This document shows, piece after piece, positions 9,288-18,006 of a DNA stretch of 64,000 nucleotides. Each line of letters begins with the position of its first letter. The first letter of the stretch is position 1. This DNA is from JANMZO01 sp963763135 (GTDB lineage Bacteria > Actinomycetota > Acidimicrobiia > Acidimicrobiales > JANYDT01). The notes beneath the pieces were generated by a model, which was not told the DNA's origin, did not search any database, and saw only the letters and a list, made by a program, of their open reading frames with translations. Made by a program: the position numbers and the translations under genes. Location of the stretch: the NCBI GenBank assembly GCA_963763135.1, contig CAVXNJ010000010.1, positions 186,001 through 250,000 of the forward strand, in the 5' to 3' direction.

Positions 9288-9538
9288 AGTCGTGGGTCCT
9301 CCTCGATGGGATCTATCCGGTTGTGTCGCTCCGGTTTGAATGGGGCGAACCGTACCGGGCTCTGACGCAACCCGCCACCCGGACTCTTCCCACCCGCCAC
9401 CCGGTCCCGGAATTTCAGTCCGACGCCCGGATTTCTCCATCGCGGGGTGAGCGCGTTACGGTGCGTTCGCTTCAGTGCACACCGCTGCTGCACCGCGGGC
9501 CAGGCCCGAGGTGCAGGGAATTCTTTGAAAGGACCCTT

Positions 9539-10033
9539 ATGGCTGCCGACTTCGAACTCACCGATGAGATGCGAGCTGTTATTGGCGTGGAGAGCGAGCC
9601 GTGGACGGTCGAGCTGACCACCACCAGCGTGCGGGCCTTCGCCCGTGGCGTGGGTTACACGGACCCCGTCTACTACGACGAAGAAGCCGCCAAAGCGGCC
9701 GGCTACAAGAGCCTCCCGGCGCCCGCGTCGTACCTGGGCACCCCGGTCTTCATCCCGGCCGTCTCCGATACGACCTACGGTCAGCCATCACGCTCCGGCG
9801 GGCCGCGCCTCGACCACGGTATGAAGAACGTGCTCGACGGCGGCACTGAGACGTTCTACGAGCGCACGCTCGTCGCCGGCGATGTGCTGACCATGACGTC
9901 GATGGTCGCCGACCTCGAAGTCAAAGAAATGAAGATCGGGACCGCCCTCGTCGTTACGAACGAGACGATTTACCGAGACAAGGCCACCGGCGAGGTTGTC
10001 GCCCGCCAGCGCGGCCAGGGCATCTGGTACTGA
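9539..10033 (+). CDS. MaoC-like dehydratase, N-terminal-type subunit (HadA/FAS1-like)
   Basis: The 164-aa protein belongs to the MaoC_dehydrat_N (FAS1-like dehydratase) hot-dog family. The start is the ATG at 9539 with GAAAGGA upstream. The longer frame from 9323 has no support. Family members lack the catalytic Asp/His pair and form heterodimers with a catalytic MaoC partner, as mycobacterial HadA does with HadB. That partner is the next gene, 72 bases downstream on the same strand. The pair should dehydrate (3R)-hydroxyacyl thioesters or hydrate enoyl-CoA. Whether it serves fatty acid synthesis or breakdown is not shown. Confidence 0.8.
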   Translation: MAADFELTDEMRAVIGVESEPWTVELTTTSVRAFARGVGYTDPVYYDEEAAKAAGYKSLPAPASYLGTPVFIPAVSDTTYGQPSRSGGPRLDHGMKNVLDGGTETFYERTLVAGDVLTMTSMVADLEVKEMKIGTALVVTNETIYRDKATGEVVARQRGQGIWY

Positions 10034-10105
10034 CGGCCACGCCGGATACCACGTTCCCATAGCCATTACTACGTACGTATACGAATCGAATCAAGGAACA
10101 TAACC

Positions 10106-10522
10106 ATGCCAACCTTTGCCGAAGTCAACGTAGGCGACACCCTTCCCCCACTCGAAAAGACGCCGGGTCGCCGTCAGCTCGTGCAGTACGCCGCCGGATC
10201 CGGCGACTTCAACCCTCTCCACTACGACGCGGATTTTCCGCAGGCCAAAGCGATCGGTGACAACATCGTGCACGGTCGCATGAAGTACGCCTGCCTGGGC
10301 GAGATCACGTCGAACTGGCTGGCCCACACCGGCCGCGTCGTGTCCATCGGCTGCCAGTACCGCGGCATGGACATGCAGGGCGCCACCTTCCACGTGAAGG
10401 GCACCGTCACCGGCAAGCGCGAAGAGGGCGGACGCAAGCTCGTCGATCTCGAACTGTGGACGGAAACGTCCGACGGTAAGAAGACGACGCCGGGTTCCGC
10501 CGTCGTCGAACTCAACGCCTGA
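10106..10522 (+). CDS. MaoC-like dehydratase, catalytic subunit (HadB-like)
   Basis: The 138-aa single hot-dog protein carries the hydratase-2 active-site signature: GDFNPLHYDADF (catalytic Asp and His, residues 34-45) followed by the IVHGRMKYA helix. AAGGAACA lies before the ATG. It is the likely catalytic partner of the upstream MaoC_dehydrat_N subunit, and the two genes should be co-transcribed. The 72-base spacer between them contains an alternating purine-pyrimidine stretch (10070-10083). The substrate is a (3R)-hydroxyacyl or 2-enoyl thioester of unknown chain length. Confidence 0.85.
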   Translation: MPTFAEVNVGDTLPPLEKTPGRRQLVQYAAGSGDFNPLHYDADFPQAKAIGDNIVHGRMKYACLGEITSNWLAHTGRVVSIGCQYRGMDMQGATFHVKGTVTGKREEGGRKLVDLELWTETSDGKKTTPGSAVVELNA

Positions 10523-10539
10523 TCGCTCCCCCCGTTACC

Positions 10540-10593
10540 GCTGCTCCGGAGTCGAAAAGTCGCTCCAGGAGCTACGAAATCGCTCCGGAGCAA
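10540..10593. repeat. 54-bp palindromic intergenic element, copy 1
   Basis: The element begins GCTGCTCCGGAGTC and ends near-complementarily as CGCTCCGGAGCAAC, with the small palindrome GCTCCAGGAGC in the middle. Two further copies lie at 43567-43621 and 43641-43694. This copy sits between the MaoC pair and an acetyltransferase gene and could fold in RNA as a terminator-like hairpin. Confidence 0.7.
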
Positions 10594-10618
10594 CAGCCCT
10601 TCGACGTAGTCTGCTCGG

Positions 10619-11341
10619 GTGACCGAACAGATCCCGCAGGAAATCGACAGCGCAACCGGACTCCCGATCGGTCCACTCGTTTCCAACCCCGCTCCGGCCA
10701 AACGGCCGGAGCGTGTTGTTCTCGAGGGACGCTACTGCCGGCTCGAACCGCTCGACCCGGCGGCGCACGGCGATGGTCTCTTCGCCGCTTCGACCCCACC
10801 CGACGCGAAGGCCAGGTTTCTGTACCTCCCGGTGGAGGCTCACCCGGACCGGGCCGACTTCGACGCCTGGGCCGAAGCGAAGGCCGTCTCGGCCGACCCG
10901 ATGTACTTCACCGTGATCGACACGCGCACGGGTCGGATCGGGGGCCGCCAGTCGTATCTCCGCATCGACCCCACCAACCAGTCGATCGAGATCGGCGACA
11001 TCTACTGGGGGCCCTCGATCTCCCAGACCCAGGTCACGACCGAAGCGAACTTCCTGTTCGCCAAGTACGCGTTCGACGAGCTCGGGTACCGCCGCTACGA
11101 GTGGAAGTGCAATGCGCTCAACGAGCCGTCGCGTCGTGCCGCTCTCCGTTTCGGCTTCCTCTACGAGGGTCTGTTCCGCCGGGCCGCGATCGTCAAGGGT
11201 CGCACCCGCGACACCGCATGGTATGCCATGACCTCAGACGAATGGCCAACTATCAAGCGCGCATATGAAGCGTGGCTTGATCCCGCCAACTTCGACGAGC
11301 AGGGGCAACAACGGAGTCCGCTCGCAGCCGGACCCCGCTGA
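10619..11341 (+). CDS. GNAT family N-acetyltransferase (RimJ/RimL-like)
   Basis: The 240-aa protein looks like a RimL-type GNAT enzyme with a ~40-residue N-terminal extension. The core starts near GRYCRLEPLDPAAHGDGLF. The segment VTTEANFLFAKYAFDELGYRRYEWKCNALNEPSRRAALRFGF is the typical C-terminal acceptor and CoA-pantetheine half of the fold, seen in proteins acting on peptide N-termini or small amines. The start is GTG at 10619. The substrate is unknown. Downstream genes are convergent, so it is probably monocistronic. Confidence 0.8.
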   Translation: MTEQIPQEIDSATGLPIGPLVSNPAPAKRPERVVLEGRYCRLEPLDPAAHGDGLFAASTPPDAKARFLYLPVEAHPDRADFDAWAEAKAVSADPMYFTVIDTRTGRIGGRQSYLRIDPTNQSIEIGDIYWGPSISQTQVTTEANFLFAKYAFDELGYRRYEWKCNALNEPSRRAALRFGFLYEGLFRRAAIVKGRTRDTAWYAMTSDEWPTIKRAYEAWLDPANFDEQGQQRSPLAAGPR

Positions 11342-11367
11342 GTCCGCGCCAGACCGACGAGGCGGTC

Positions 11368-12126
11368 CTAAAGGAGCACGCTCATGCAGGTCACGCCGGC
11401 CTCGATCTTCTGCAGCTCGCTCACGTCGACGTGCCGAACCCCAAAGCCGAGTGACGCGATGAGCTCTCCGGTGCGTGGCGCATCGGCGGGGAGCACAACG
11501 GTCGAGCCGACACAGAGCACGTCGCCGCCACTCGGTTCCAACGCCCGCTGAACGGCAAAGCCGGCGTCGGTGAACGGAGCCGGGTCGTACCAGCCCTCGA
11601 CACCTATGAGTGTGTTGTCAGGCAGGGCCGTTATCGCCGACTTCAGATGGAGACAACCGGGCACATTCACCGCGATCGTCGTCCGGCCGAGAGGCTTTAC
11701 GAAGGCGGCAAACTGGTCGATGGCCGCCTGATCGGTCCGGGTGGTCAGCCCAATGAACACGAAGTCGCCAACGGAAAGAACGTCGCCCCCGTCGAGTGTC
11801 CCCTCCGTGATCTCCGACATAGCGATACCAAGCGCGCTTACCAATGGCTTTATGGTGTTTGTCTCGCCCCGGCGGCTGATCGCTCCCGGCCTGGTGATGA
11901 TCGCATGACCTTCGACCATGACCAGCGCGTCTTCCACGAAGAGACCGTCGGGGTGCTCATCGGCTTCCGGAGCATGTACGAGCTGAAGGCCCAGTTCTTC
12001 GAGCAGCGAAAGGTAGACCGCGTGTTGCCTCAGACCCAGATCGACATCGAGCGGAACCCGGTCGATGTGGGTGACTTCGCCTTCCGAGATCCGACGACTC
12101 GGCCGACGAACGATCGCCCGTTTCAT
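11368..12126 (-). CDS. Dimethylarginine dimethylaminohydrolase-like amidinohydrolase
   Basis: The 252-aa enzyme of the guanidino-group-modifying fold most resembles DDAH, which hydrolyses N-omega-methylated arginine to citrulline and methylamines. Visible signatures are DGLFVEDALVM, ITRPGAISRRGE, EGTLDGGDVL, the histidine segment PGCLHLKSA, and the catalytic cysteine near the C-terminus in EAGVTCMSVLL. Its start overlaps the stop of the upstream luciferase-like gene by four bases, so the two are translationally coupled. Arginine deiminase is less likely given the length of about 250 residues. Confidence 0.82.
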   Translation of the reverse strand: MKRAIVRRPSRRISEGEVTHIDRVPLDVDLGLRQHAVYLSLLEELGLQLVHAPEADEHPDGLFVEDALVMVEGHAIITRPGAISRRGETNTIKPLVSALGIAMSEITEGTLDGGDVLSVGDFVFIGLTTRTDQAAIDQFAAFVKPLGRTTIAVNVPGCLHLKSAITALPDNTLIGVEGWYDPAPFTDAGFAVQRALEPSGGDVLCVGSTVVLPADAPRTGELIASLGFGVRHVDVSELQKIEAGVTCMSVLL

Positions 12127-12965
12127 CCGAGCGAGTTCATGAGGGTCCGGTACTGGTCGAGCAGCGGCAGCACGACGTCAGCTGGAGCACTCGGTATGTT
12201 GAGCAGACAGCGGTTCACTCCCAGGGCGGCATACTCCGAAAGCTTGGCCGGGTCGGCCGGAGCACCGAACACGCCGACTGGGATAGGGGCCCGACCCGCA
12301 GCAGCGGCTTTGTCTTGCAGTTCCTTGATGCGATCGCTGAACGGCACCGCTCCCCGACCGGGTATCGGCAGCCACTCGTCGGCGTAGCGGACCACGCGGT
12401 CGAGAGTCTTGGGACCATCGCCACCCATGAGAATCGGCGGATGTGGGGTCTGCTTCGGTTTGGGCCACGCCCAGATCGCTTCGAAGTTCACGAACGTGCC
12501 GTGGTACGTCGCTTCGTCGTTCGTCCAGATTTCCTTCATCGCCTCGATGCGTTCACGAAGCAGCGCAAAACGGGTCGACGGGTCGGTCCCGTGGTTCTCC
12601 ATCTCTTCGACGTTCCAACCGCCGCCGACTCCGAACAGGAAACGACCGTTGGACAGGTAATCGAGGCTGGCCACCGCCTTCGCGGTGACGATGGGATCGC
12701 GCTCGACCACGAGACAGACCCCGGTGCCGAGCTTCAACGTGGAGGTCACCGCGGCCGCCATCGACAGGGCCACGAACGGATCGTACGTGCGCACGTAGTG
12801 GCGGGGAAGTTCCGGACCACCCGGCCAGGGCGACGTCCGACTCGACGGTATGTGGGTGTGCTCGGGGAACCACAGTGATTCAAAGCCACGTTCTTCGACG
12901 GCTCGAGCCAGTTCGGTGGGCGCGATCGCGTCGTCGGTCGGGAACATCAGAACGCCAATTTCCAT
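12123..12965 (-). CDS. LLM-class F420-dependent oxidoreductase
   Basis: The 280-aa luciferase-like TIM-barrel protein is of the kind that uses coenzyme F420 (TIGR03619-like). Features are the N-terminal MEIGVLMFPTD, ERGFESLWFPEHTHIP, a proline-glycine-rich loop, LKLGTGVCLVVERDP, and GRFLFGVGGGWNVEEMENHG, which is the cofactor-binding region of the family. The ATG at 12965 is a clear start. The gene overlaps the downstream dimethylargininase-like gene by four bases, so the proteins are made together. A metabolic link between the two is not established. The substrate is unknown. Confidence 0.85.
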   Translation of the reverse strand: MEIGVLMFPTDDAIAPTELARAVEERGFESLWFPEHTHIPSSRTSPWPGGPELPRHYVRTYDPFVALSMAAAVTSTLKLGTGVCLVVERDPIVTAKAVASLDYLSNGRFLFGVGGGWNVEEMENHGTDPSTRFALLRERIEAMKEIWTNDEATYHGTFVNFEAIWAWPKPKQTPHPPILMGGDGPKTLDRVVRYADEWLPIPGRGAVPFSDRIKELQDKAAAAGRAPIPVGVFGAPADPAKLSEYAALGVNRCLLNIPSAPADVVLPLLDQYRTLMNSLG

Positions 12966-13051
12966 GGCAGCGTTCTTAGCGCAAATTCGTGGGAAACGAG
13001 CGCGCCGCCGGGCGAGCTCGGCGCAGGACCGCAGCGCGAGGCTCCCGAGCT

Positions 13052-13109
13052 CGGTACTCCCTTCGGGCCTACTCCGCCATCGGTACTCCCTTCGGGCCTA
13101 CTCCGCCAT
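13052..13109. repeat. Perfect 29-bp tandem duplication at the end of an exporter gene
   Basis: Two identical 29-base units, 13052-13080 and 13081-13109, beginning CGGTACTCCCTTCGGGCC. The second unit contains the last three codons and TAG stop of the minus-strand MFS gene. The first repeats the same text just past the stop. Confidence 0.9.
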
Positions 13110-14657
13110 CGCCGCCCGTTGCTGGAGTCCGGTGGTCTCACGGAGCGGCTCTTCGCGAAGCTTGAGCGCAAAGAACAATGCCAGGCCCGTGAAGCACGCG
13201 CTGAGGATGAAGATACGCGCTGCACCGTTGGTGATCGAGGTCTGCACTGCAATGCGATCGAGCTCCGGGAGAACCTTGATCTTGCTCGGCTGTCGGATGA
13301 TCGACAGCACATCGCCGGTCTTCTGTCGGTCCGGGAGTCGCTTCGTCAGGTTGCTGCGGACCACGGCGTTGAACACCGTGCCATACACCGCGAGGCCGAT
13401 CGATGAGCCCAGGCTACGGAAGAAGTTCTGGGCCGACGTGGCGATGCCCATGTCGCGTGGGTCGGCTGAATTCTGTGAGGCGATGCTCAGCGTGGGCATG
13501 GTGCATCCCATGCCGAGTCCGATCATGAACATGCCGATCGCAATGACTACGTAGGAAAGGCTGGGCTTGATCGTCGTCGAGACCAGGAGGCCGGCCATCG
13601 ACAGCGGAATGCCGATAAGGGGGAACCGCTTGTACGTTCCCGAACTCGAAATGAGCCGTCCGACCACGGTTGAGCCCGAGAACATGCCGGCCATCATCGG
13701 CAGCGTCGCCAAGCCCGACTTGGTCGGCGAGAAGAACCGGACGTCCTGGAAGAAGAGCGCAAAGAACAGTCCGCTCGTCATCATCGAAGTTCCGACTATG
13801 AGACCGAGAATCATCGTCGTGCGGATGACGTCGTTCTTGAAGAGCCGAAGCGGAAGGATCGGCTCCGGAGTCCGACCCTGTTGAACGACGAAGGCAACCG
13901 TGGAAATGAGTGACACGGCAAAGAGCCCGAGGACAAAGGGTTCACCCCAACCGGATTTGCCGCCTTCTTCCAGGCCCACCATAAGTGCACTTAATGAAAC
14001 GATGAGGAAGAGCGCACCGAGCCAGTCGATATGAACCTCGCGCTTCACAAACGGGAGTTTGAGCACGGTGGCGATCACGACGAGCGCGGCGAGTCCGAGG
14101 GGCAGGTTCACGAGGAAGATCCACCGCCACGAGAAATTGTCGACGATGACGCCGCCGAGTAGCGGCCCGGCGACGCTGGAAACGGCCCACACCGAGGTGA
14201 ACAGGCCGAAGTACTTCCCACGGTCCCGGGACGGAACCACATCGCCAACCACGGCGAAGGTGAGCCCCCAGATTCCGCCGCCACCAAGACCTTGAATCGA
14301 CCGGAAGATGATGAGCTGCGTCATTGATTGAGCCGCTCCGCAGAGAAGCGATCCGACGATGAAGACCGAAATGCCACCGAGGAAGATCCAACGGCGGCCG
14401 AACAGGTCGCTGAGCTTGCCGAGGAGGATCGTCGCAATGGTCGACGTGACGACGTAGGAGGTGGTCACCCAGGTGAAGCGACTGAAGCCCTGAAACTCTC
14501 CGACGATGGTCGGAAGCGCCGTGCCAACGATCGTAGAGTCGAGCGCCGAGAGAAACAGGGCCATGATCAGGCCGGCGAGTACGACGTTGAGCTGCTTCTT
14601 CGTCAGCACACCGGTTTCGTGCACATCGTTGGGAGCTGGTGTTTGCGTTACGGTCAC
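13098..14657 (-). CDS. MFS drug exporter, DHA2 family (14 TM)
   Basis: A proton-driven multidrug-type exporter of the EmrB/QacA branch. From about residue 20 there are 14 hydrophobic segments. The first bears motif D1 (MALFLSALDSTIVGTALPTI). The loop motif GKLSDLFGRRWIFLGG follows TM2, and motif C-like sequence (WAVSSVAGPLLGGVIVD) lies in TM5. The start is uncertain: GTG at 14657 gives 519 aa, and a longer frame extends to 14822 without a ribosome site. An identical 12-base palindrome found in larC lies inside at 13982-13993. No regulator is adjacent. The substrates cannot be inferred. Confidence 0.85.
   Translation of the reverse strand: MTVTQTPAPNDVHETGVLTKKQLNVVLAGLIMALFLSALDSTIVGTALPTIVGEFQGFSRFTWVTTSYVVTSTIATILLGKLSDLFGRRWIFLGGISVFIVGSLLCGAAQSMTQLIIFRSIQGLGGGGIWGLTFAVVGDVVPSRDRGKYFGLFTSVWAVSSVAGPLLGGVIVDNFSWRWIFLVNLPLGLAALVVIATVLKLPFVKREVHIDWLGALFLIVSLSALMVGLEEGGKSGWGEPFVLGLFAVSLISTVAFVVQQGRTPEPILPLRLFKNDVIRTTMILGLIVGTSMMTSGLFFALFFQDVRFFSPTKSGLATLPMMAGMFSGSTVVGRLISSSGTYKRFPLIGIPLSMAGLLVSTTIKPSLSYVVIAIGMFMIGLGMGCTMPTLSIASQNSADPRDMGIATSAQNFFRSLGSSIGLAVYGTVFNAVVRSNLTKRLPDRQKTGDVLSIIRQPSKIKVLPELDRIAVQTSITNGAARIFILSACFTGLALFFALKLREEPLRETTGLQQRAAMAE
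13981..13994. repeat. Iterated 14-mer palindromic motif (ATAAGTGCACTTAA), copy in exporter gene
   Basis: The same 14 bases occur at 47051-47064 inside larC. The core TAAGTGCACTTA is a perfect palindrome and both copies encode Leu-Ser-Ala-Leu with TTA and CTT codons. It is the exact-match pair of a wider degenerate motif family described in the findings. Confidence 0.6.
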
Positions 14658-14884
14658 GGGGAGTTCAACTTTCGTTTGCTTGACCCAGTTTCCCCTCAGG
14701 AACCCTTCAGCTCCAATTCCCAGCCGGAACGGCGACTCCGCCACCTCAACCAGAGGGGCGCATACGGCCACATCGGGCGAGACGCCGAAGCCGCCTCCGG
14801 CTCGCTCAAGGCAAACGATCACTCAAGGCAAAAAGCCCACGCGAAAGCCTGGAGAAGCGGGGTCGCTGCCCCTAACCTCGCAGG

Positions 14885-16183
14885 GTGCCTGCGAACCTTC
14901 AACCACTGCGCAATCCTGCGTACCGGTTGTTCTGGAGCGCCGGAGTCATCTCCGATATCGGCACCTGGGTGCAGTTGGCGACCGTAAGCACGTTGCTCGC
15001 CGGCAGCGGAGCGAGCAACACGGCAACTGCCCTGGTGTACGGAGCGCTCTTCATACCCCAGGCGCTGTGTGCCCCGCTGGGCGGGGTGTTGGCCGACCGT
15101 ATCGACCGACGCGTTCTTTTCCTACGCGCGCTTAGCGTCCAGACCGTCATTACGACTGCGATGGCTGTCGCGATCGGATTGGGTGAGCGCCGACCTCTCG
15201 TGCTTGGGCTGATGATCCTCATCCAGGGGGCGGCCGGTTCACTCGGTCAACCGGCGTTGTCAGCCGTCCTGCCCGACCTGGTGCCGCGGGAACAGCTAAC
15301 GGCCGCCGTTGCACTGAGCATCACCGCCTGGAATATCGGACGCGTCATCGGCCCGCTCATCGCCTGGGCCCTGAGCTGGATGGGACCGGCTGGCCGGGTC
15401 GGACTCAACGCGCTGAGTTTCGCCGCCCTGTGGGTCGCCATCTTCCGGCTGCGTCGACCCTTCCTTCCAGCCTCGAAAGTACGCACGACCATCCGCCACG
15501 AGTTGCGAGACGGGGCCCGGACGGTCGTGAGAGCTCGCTCCTGCCTGTTCGTGATCCTGACCGTGGTCGTGATGCACCTGACGTTCGTGCCGTTCATGGG
15601 GACGATTCCGATCAAGGCCAAGGCGCTTCTCGCCGCACACCACGCGTCCACCAGCCTCTCGCAGGTGACCGGAATTCTGATGTCGGCTCAGGGAGTGGGA
15701 GCGGTCGTAGGGTCGCTGCTTATCGCTCAGATTCTCCGCCGGTGGAATCGCTCGTCGCTGATCCTCGGAGGGATGACCGTCGCCATCGCGACCGGCCTCG
15801 CGTACGCCGTGGCGGGGACTGTCGTCGTAGCCGTTCTGGCCATCGCGTTTGTCGGTGGCGCCACCGCCATGCTGATGGGTCTGTTCGGCGGGGTGACGCA
15901 GCGTGATGCGCCGCCGGAGCACCGCGGCCGGGTGCTCAGCTGGAGTGTCGGCGCCAACGGCCTGTCGTATGGCTTGGGCTTGTTCTTCATCGGACAACTC
16001 GCCGATGGCGTTGGTATCTCGAAGGCCCTGTTCATCGGAAATGTGCTTCTGCTGACCGCGGTCGCCGGGGGCCTCATTGCGTTCCCGCGATGGCGGGCAC
16101 TGTTCGACGGTGGCGATATCTCCGCCCACCGCAAGGTTGAGACGGCCGGCGCAACGGTTGCCGCCACGACCCGACGTGGGTGA
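14885..16183 (+). CDS. MFS transporter, EntS/enterobactin-exporter-like
   Basis: The 432-aa 12-TM major facilitator of the MFS_3 type is often annotated as an exporter. The start GTG at 14885 gives MPANLQPLRNPAYRLFWSAG, the usual N-terminus of this family. GGVLADRIDRRVLFL is the loop motif after TM2, followed by SLGQPALSAVLPDLVPREQLTAAVAL, strongly typical of the branch. The C-terminus is a short polar tail. It is divergent from the DHA2 exporter, sharing a 227-base intergenic region. The substrate is unknown. A motif of the TANGYRCRCTTA family lies at 15123-15134. Confidence 0.83.
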   Translation: MPANLQPLRNPAYRLFWSAGVISDIGTWVQLATVSTLLAGSGASNTATALVYGALFIPQALCAPLGGVLADRIDRRVLFLRALSVQTVITTAMAVAIGLGERRPLVLGLMILIQGAAGSLGQPALSAVLPDLVPREQLTAAVALSITAWNIGRVIGPLIAWALSWMGPAGRVGLNALSFAALWVAIFRLRRPFLPASKVRTTIRHELRDGARTVVRARSCLFVILTVVVMHLTFVPFMGTIPIKAKALLAAHHASTSLSQVTGILMSAQGVGAVVGSLLIAQILRRWNRSSLILGGMTVAIATGLAYAVAGTVVVAVLAIAFVGGATAMLMGLFGGVTQRDAPPEHRGRVLSWSVGANGLSYGLGLFFIGQLADGVGISKALFIGNVLLLTAVAGGLIAFPRWRALFDGGDISAHRKVETAGATVAATTRRG

Positions 16184-16228
16184 CCGGGTGGGTCGCCCGG
16201 TCTCTCGGATTCAGGTACGGTCTGAAAG

Positions 16229-16492
16229 ATGATCGTCGTGTTCGTCTTCGTCAAGGCCGCCAGCCCCAGCTCCGTCGCCACGCTCGGCCAGGCCATCGCC
16301 GATGTGAAGGGCGTCTACGAGTGTTATTCGATCACCGGCGACCACGATTTCCTGGCCGTGCTCCGGCTCGCCAACCACGATGAGATCGCCACGGTCGTGA
16401 CCGGAGGGATCGCCTCGCTCCCCGGCGTGGCGTCAACCTCTACCGTCATCGCGTTTCGCAGTTACAGCTCGGCCGACCTCGGACAAATCTGA
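16229..16492 (+). CDS. Stand-alone Lrp/AsnC ligand-binding (RAM) domain protein
   Basis: The 87-aa protein consists only of the alpha-beta RAM domain that in Lrp/AsnC regulators binds amino acids and builds the oligomer. Visible are VFVFVKAASPSSVATLGQAI, GVYECYSITGDHDFLAVLRL and the C-terminal strand TSTVIAFRSYS. There is no helix-turn-helix. Such stand-alone RAM proteins may act as amino acid sensors or effectors, but their role is not settled. It starts 45 bases after the MFS gene on the same strand and may share its transcript. It ends just before a hairpin at 16500-16531. Confidence 0.8.
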   Translation: MIVVFVFVKAASPSSVATLGQAIADVKGVYECYSITGDHDFLAVLRLANHDEIATVVTGGIASLPGVASTSTVIAFRSYSSADLGQI

Positions 16493-16499
16493 ATTGGTA

Positions 16500-16531
16500 A
16501 ACCGGGCACTCCCATAGGGGACGGCCCGGTT
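16500..16531. terminator. Hairpin between convergent genes
   Basis: AACCGGGC (16500-16507) pairs with GCCCGGTT (16524-16531), and TCCC pairs with GGGA inside. It lies exactly between two convergent stop codons (16492 and 16533), so it could end transcription from both sides. A long U-run is missing, as is common in GC-rich actinobacteria. Confidence 0.55.
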
Positions 16532-16532
16532 G

Positions 16533-16979
16533 TCAGGAGGCGGCGAGAATCCGCAGTTCCGGGTCGATCAGATCGATCAGGTCCTCGATGCGGTCTGCCA
16601 CGCGATTCCAGGCCGCGAACGCGGCGTCGTCGCCAACGGCGCGTCCGGCGAGCGATCGGGCGGAGGAAACGATCCGACGCTCCAGGTTTCGTCGTGACGT
16701 AACCCCGAGGCTGACGCTCGGCAGAAGTTCCCGGCGTCCACCGAGTTCGAACAGCAGGAGGGCGGCGTGAAGCTCGACCATCGAGACGGTGGGCGACGAC
16801 GACACCGACGTTTCGGCGCACAGTATCTGAAGCCCGGAGACGACATCGTCGAGGACGGCTTTGGGGTCGATGTCGGCAACCAGCCGCTCAGTCCATTCGC
16901 TTCGGTCAGCGGTGTCTCGGTCAGCGGTGTCTCGGTTGGCGACGTCCGAAGCGGGGAAATTCTCGGAGTTTGTGTTCAT
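16533..16979 (-). CDS. Hypothetical protein, unknown family
   Basis: The 148-aa soluble, acidic, mostly helical protein has no signal peptide or membrane segment. A short repeat near the N-terminus (NRDTADRDTADR) is encoded by a 15-base direct repeat near 16910-16940. The rest contains alternating hydrophobic and charged stretches (VDDVVSGLQILC, MVELHAALLLFELGGRREL, DRIEDLIDLIDPELRIL). The start is chosen at ATG 16979. Longer options at 16988 and 17021 also lack a clear ribosome site. I do not recognise it. Confidence 0.55.
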   Translation of the reverse strand: MNTNSENFPASDVANRDTADRDTADRSEWTERLVADIDPKAVLDDVVSGLQILCAETSVSSSPTVSMVELHAALLLFELGGRRELLPSVSLGVTSRRNLERRIVSSARSLAGRAVGDDAAFAAWNRVADRIEDLIDLIDPELRILAAS

Positions 16980-17265
16980 ACCCACCATTTTCGGCCGCAA
17001 AGGTAAACAAACGATGATCATTTGCCCGATATTGATTGGTCAGATGTCACCGGCGTGCATGCGTCACATCAACCGGAATTGTTCAATGTCGCCCACGTTT
17101 CCGGGTGATTTCGCTCCACTCACGGCCGTTGCTAGGCCAAGATTACGGCCCCGTTCAACAGTCGAACGCTGAACAGCACCGTGGGTCGTTGCTCAAATCA
17201 GCCTTCGCGACACCGGATATTCCACGCACCGAATATTCAGCATTGACTACGTGATCAGCAAGCAG
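16980..17265. other. A+T-richer intergenic spacer
   Basis: This 286-base spacer is less GC-rich than its surroundings. It contains small palindromes such as ATGATCAT at 17014-17021 but no convincing open frame, tRNA or repeat. It should hold the promoter of the minus-strand hypothetical gene. The methyltransferase gene on the other side ends at 17266, so it contributes only its terminator. Confidence 0.5.
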
Positions 17266-17913
17266 TTAGACCGCGTGACCTACGACCGCATATAGCGGAT
17301 CACCAACGTGGTTCGGTGGTGTTCGACGCTGCCAACTGACGTCGTCGAGACCGGCCAGACGCATGTATTCGGCGACGACCTCGCAACGGGTCCGTTCATC
17401 GATCGAAAGCCATCCGCGGATCACCTTGGTCGGAAAGCAGCGATTTGAGAACGTGCACACGATTGGCGAGCCGGGTCGGGCCACCCGACCCGCTTCAGCC
17501 AGCACGTCGATCGGTCGAACCAGGTAATCGACCGATACACAGCAGGTAACGGCGTCGAAGCGACCGTCGACGAACGGCAGCGTGGGGTTCTGGTTCAAGT
17601 TGTGCAACACGACTTCGTGCGCCATCTCGTTGGCCTCGAGCTCGCGCCGGTTCATACCGAGCACCACGAGTTCCTCCGGCCGGACCGGCAGATGCGAGAT
17701 CCACGACGACATCAGATCGAGCACCTTCCCCGTTAGCCCCAGTTCGGCGTAAAGGGTGCTGACCGCAGCGATCGCGTGATCATCGATGTGGGTGACGAAG
17801 CGATCGGGTTGGTAGAACACCACATCGTCGGTTTCGTCGGCACGGGAGAAGAAGCCTTGGGGAAAGCGATCGTGGGGGTCGTCGGCCACGCCGGCAGTGT
17901 CGGAGGTAGGCAT
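17266..17913 (-). CDS. SAM-dependent methyltransferase (type 11-like)
   Basis: The 215-aa class I methyltransferase is slightly degenerate. Motif I reads TGKVLDLMSSWISHLP, in place of the usual glycine-rich DxGxGxG, followed by ELVVLGMNRRELEAN as motif II and LPFVDGRFDAVTCCVSVDYLVRP as motif IV. The unusual motif I is shared with a group of small bacterial and plant proteins annotated only as methyltransferases. The substrate is unknown. The gene is divergent from the amidase gene with a 93-base gap. Confidence 0.7.
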   Translation of the reverse strand: MPTSDTAGVADDPHDRFPQGFFSRADETDDVVFYQPDRFVTHIDDHAIAAVSTLYAELGLTGKVLDLMSSWISHLPVRPEELVVLGMNRRELEANEMAHEVVLHNLNQNPTLPFVDGRFDAVTCCVSVDYLVRPIDVLAEAGRVARPGSPIVCTFSNRCFPTKVIRGWLSIDERTRCEVVAEYMRLAGLDDVSWQRRTPPNHVGDPLYAVVGHAV

Positions 17914-18006
17914 GCACCACGAATGTAGGCGACGACCGGCGCTATCTCTCTGAGCTCTCCCTGGAGAAAGGTGCGCGAGTCATCGCGCGTGGCAGACTCA
18001 CGAACG

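Noticed and set aside
16980..17265. A small plus-strand gene or tRNA in the A+T-richer spacer
   Set aside because: The short frames are Arg/Cys-rich without ribosome sites and no cloverleaf with a TTCGANNC arm was found.
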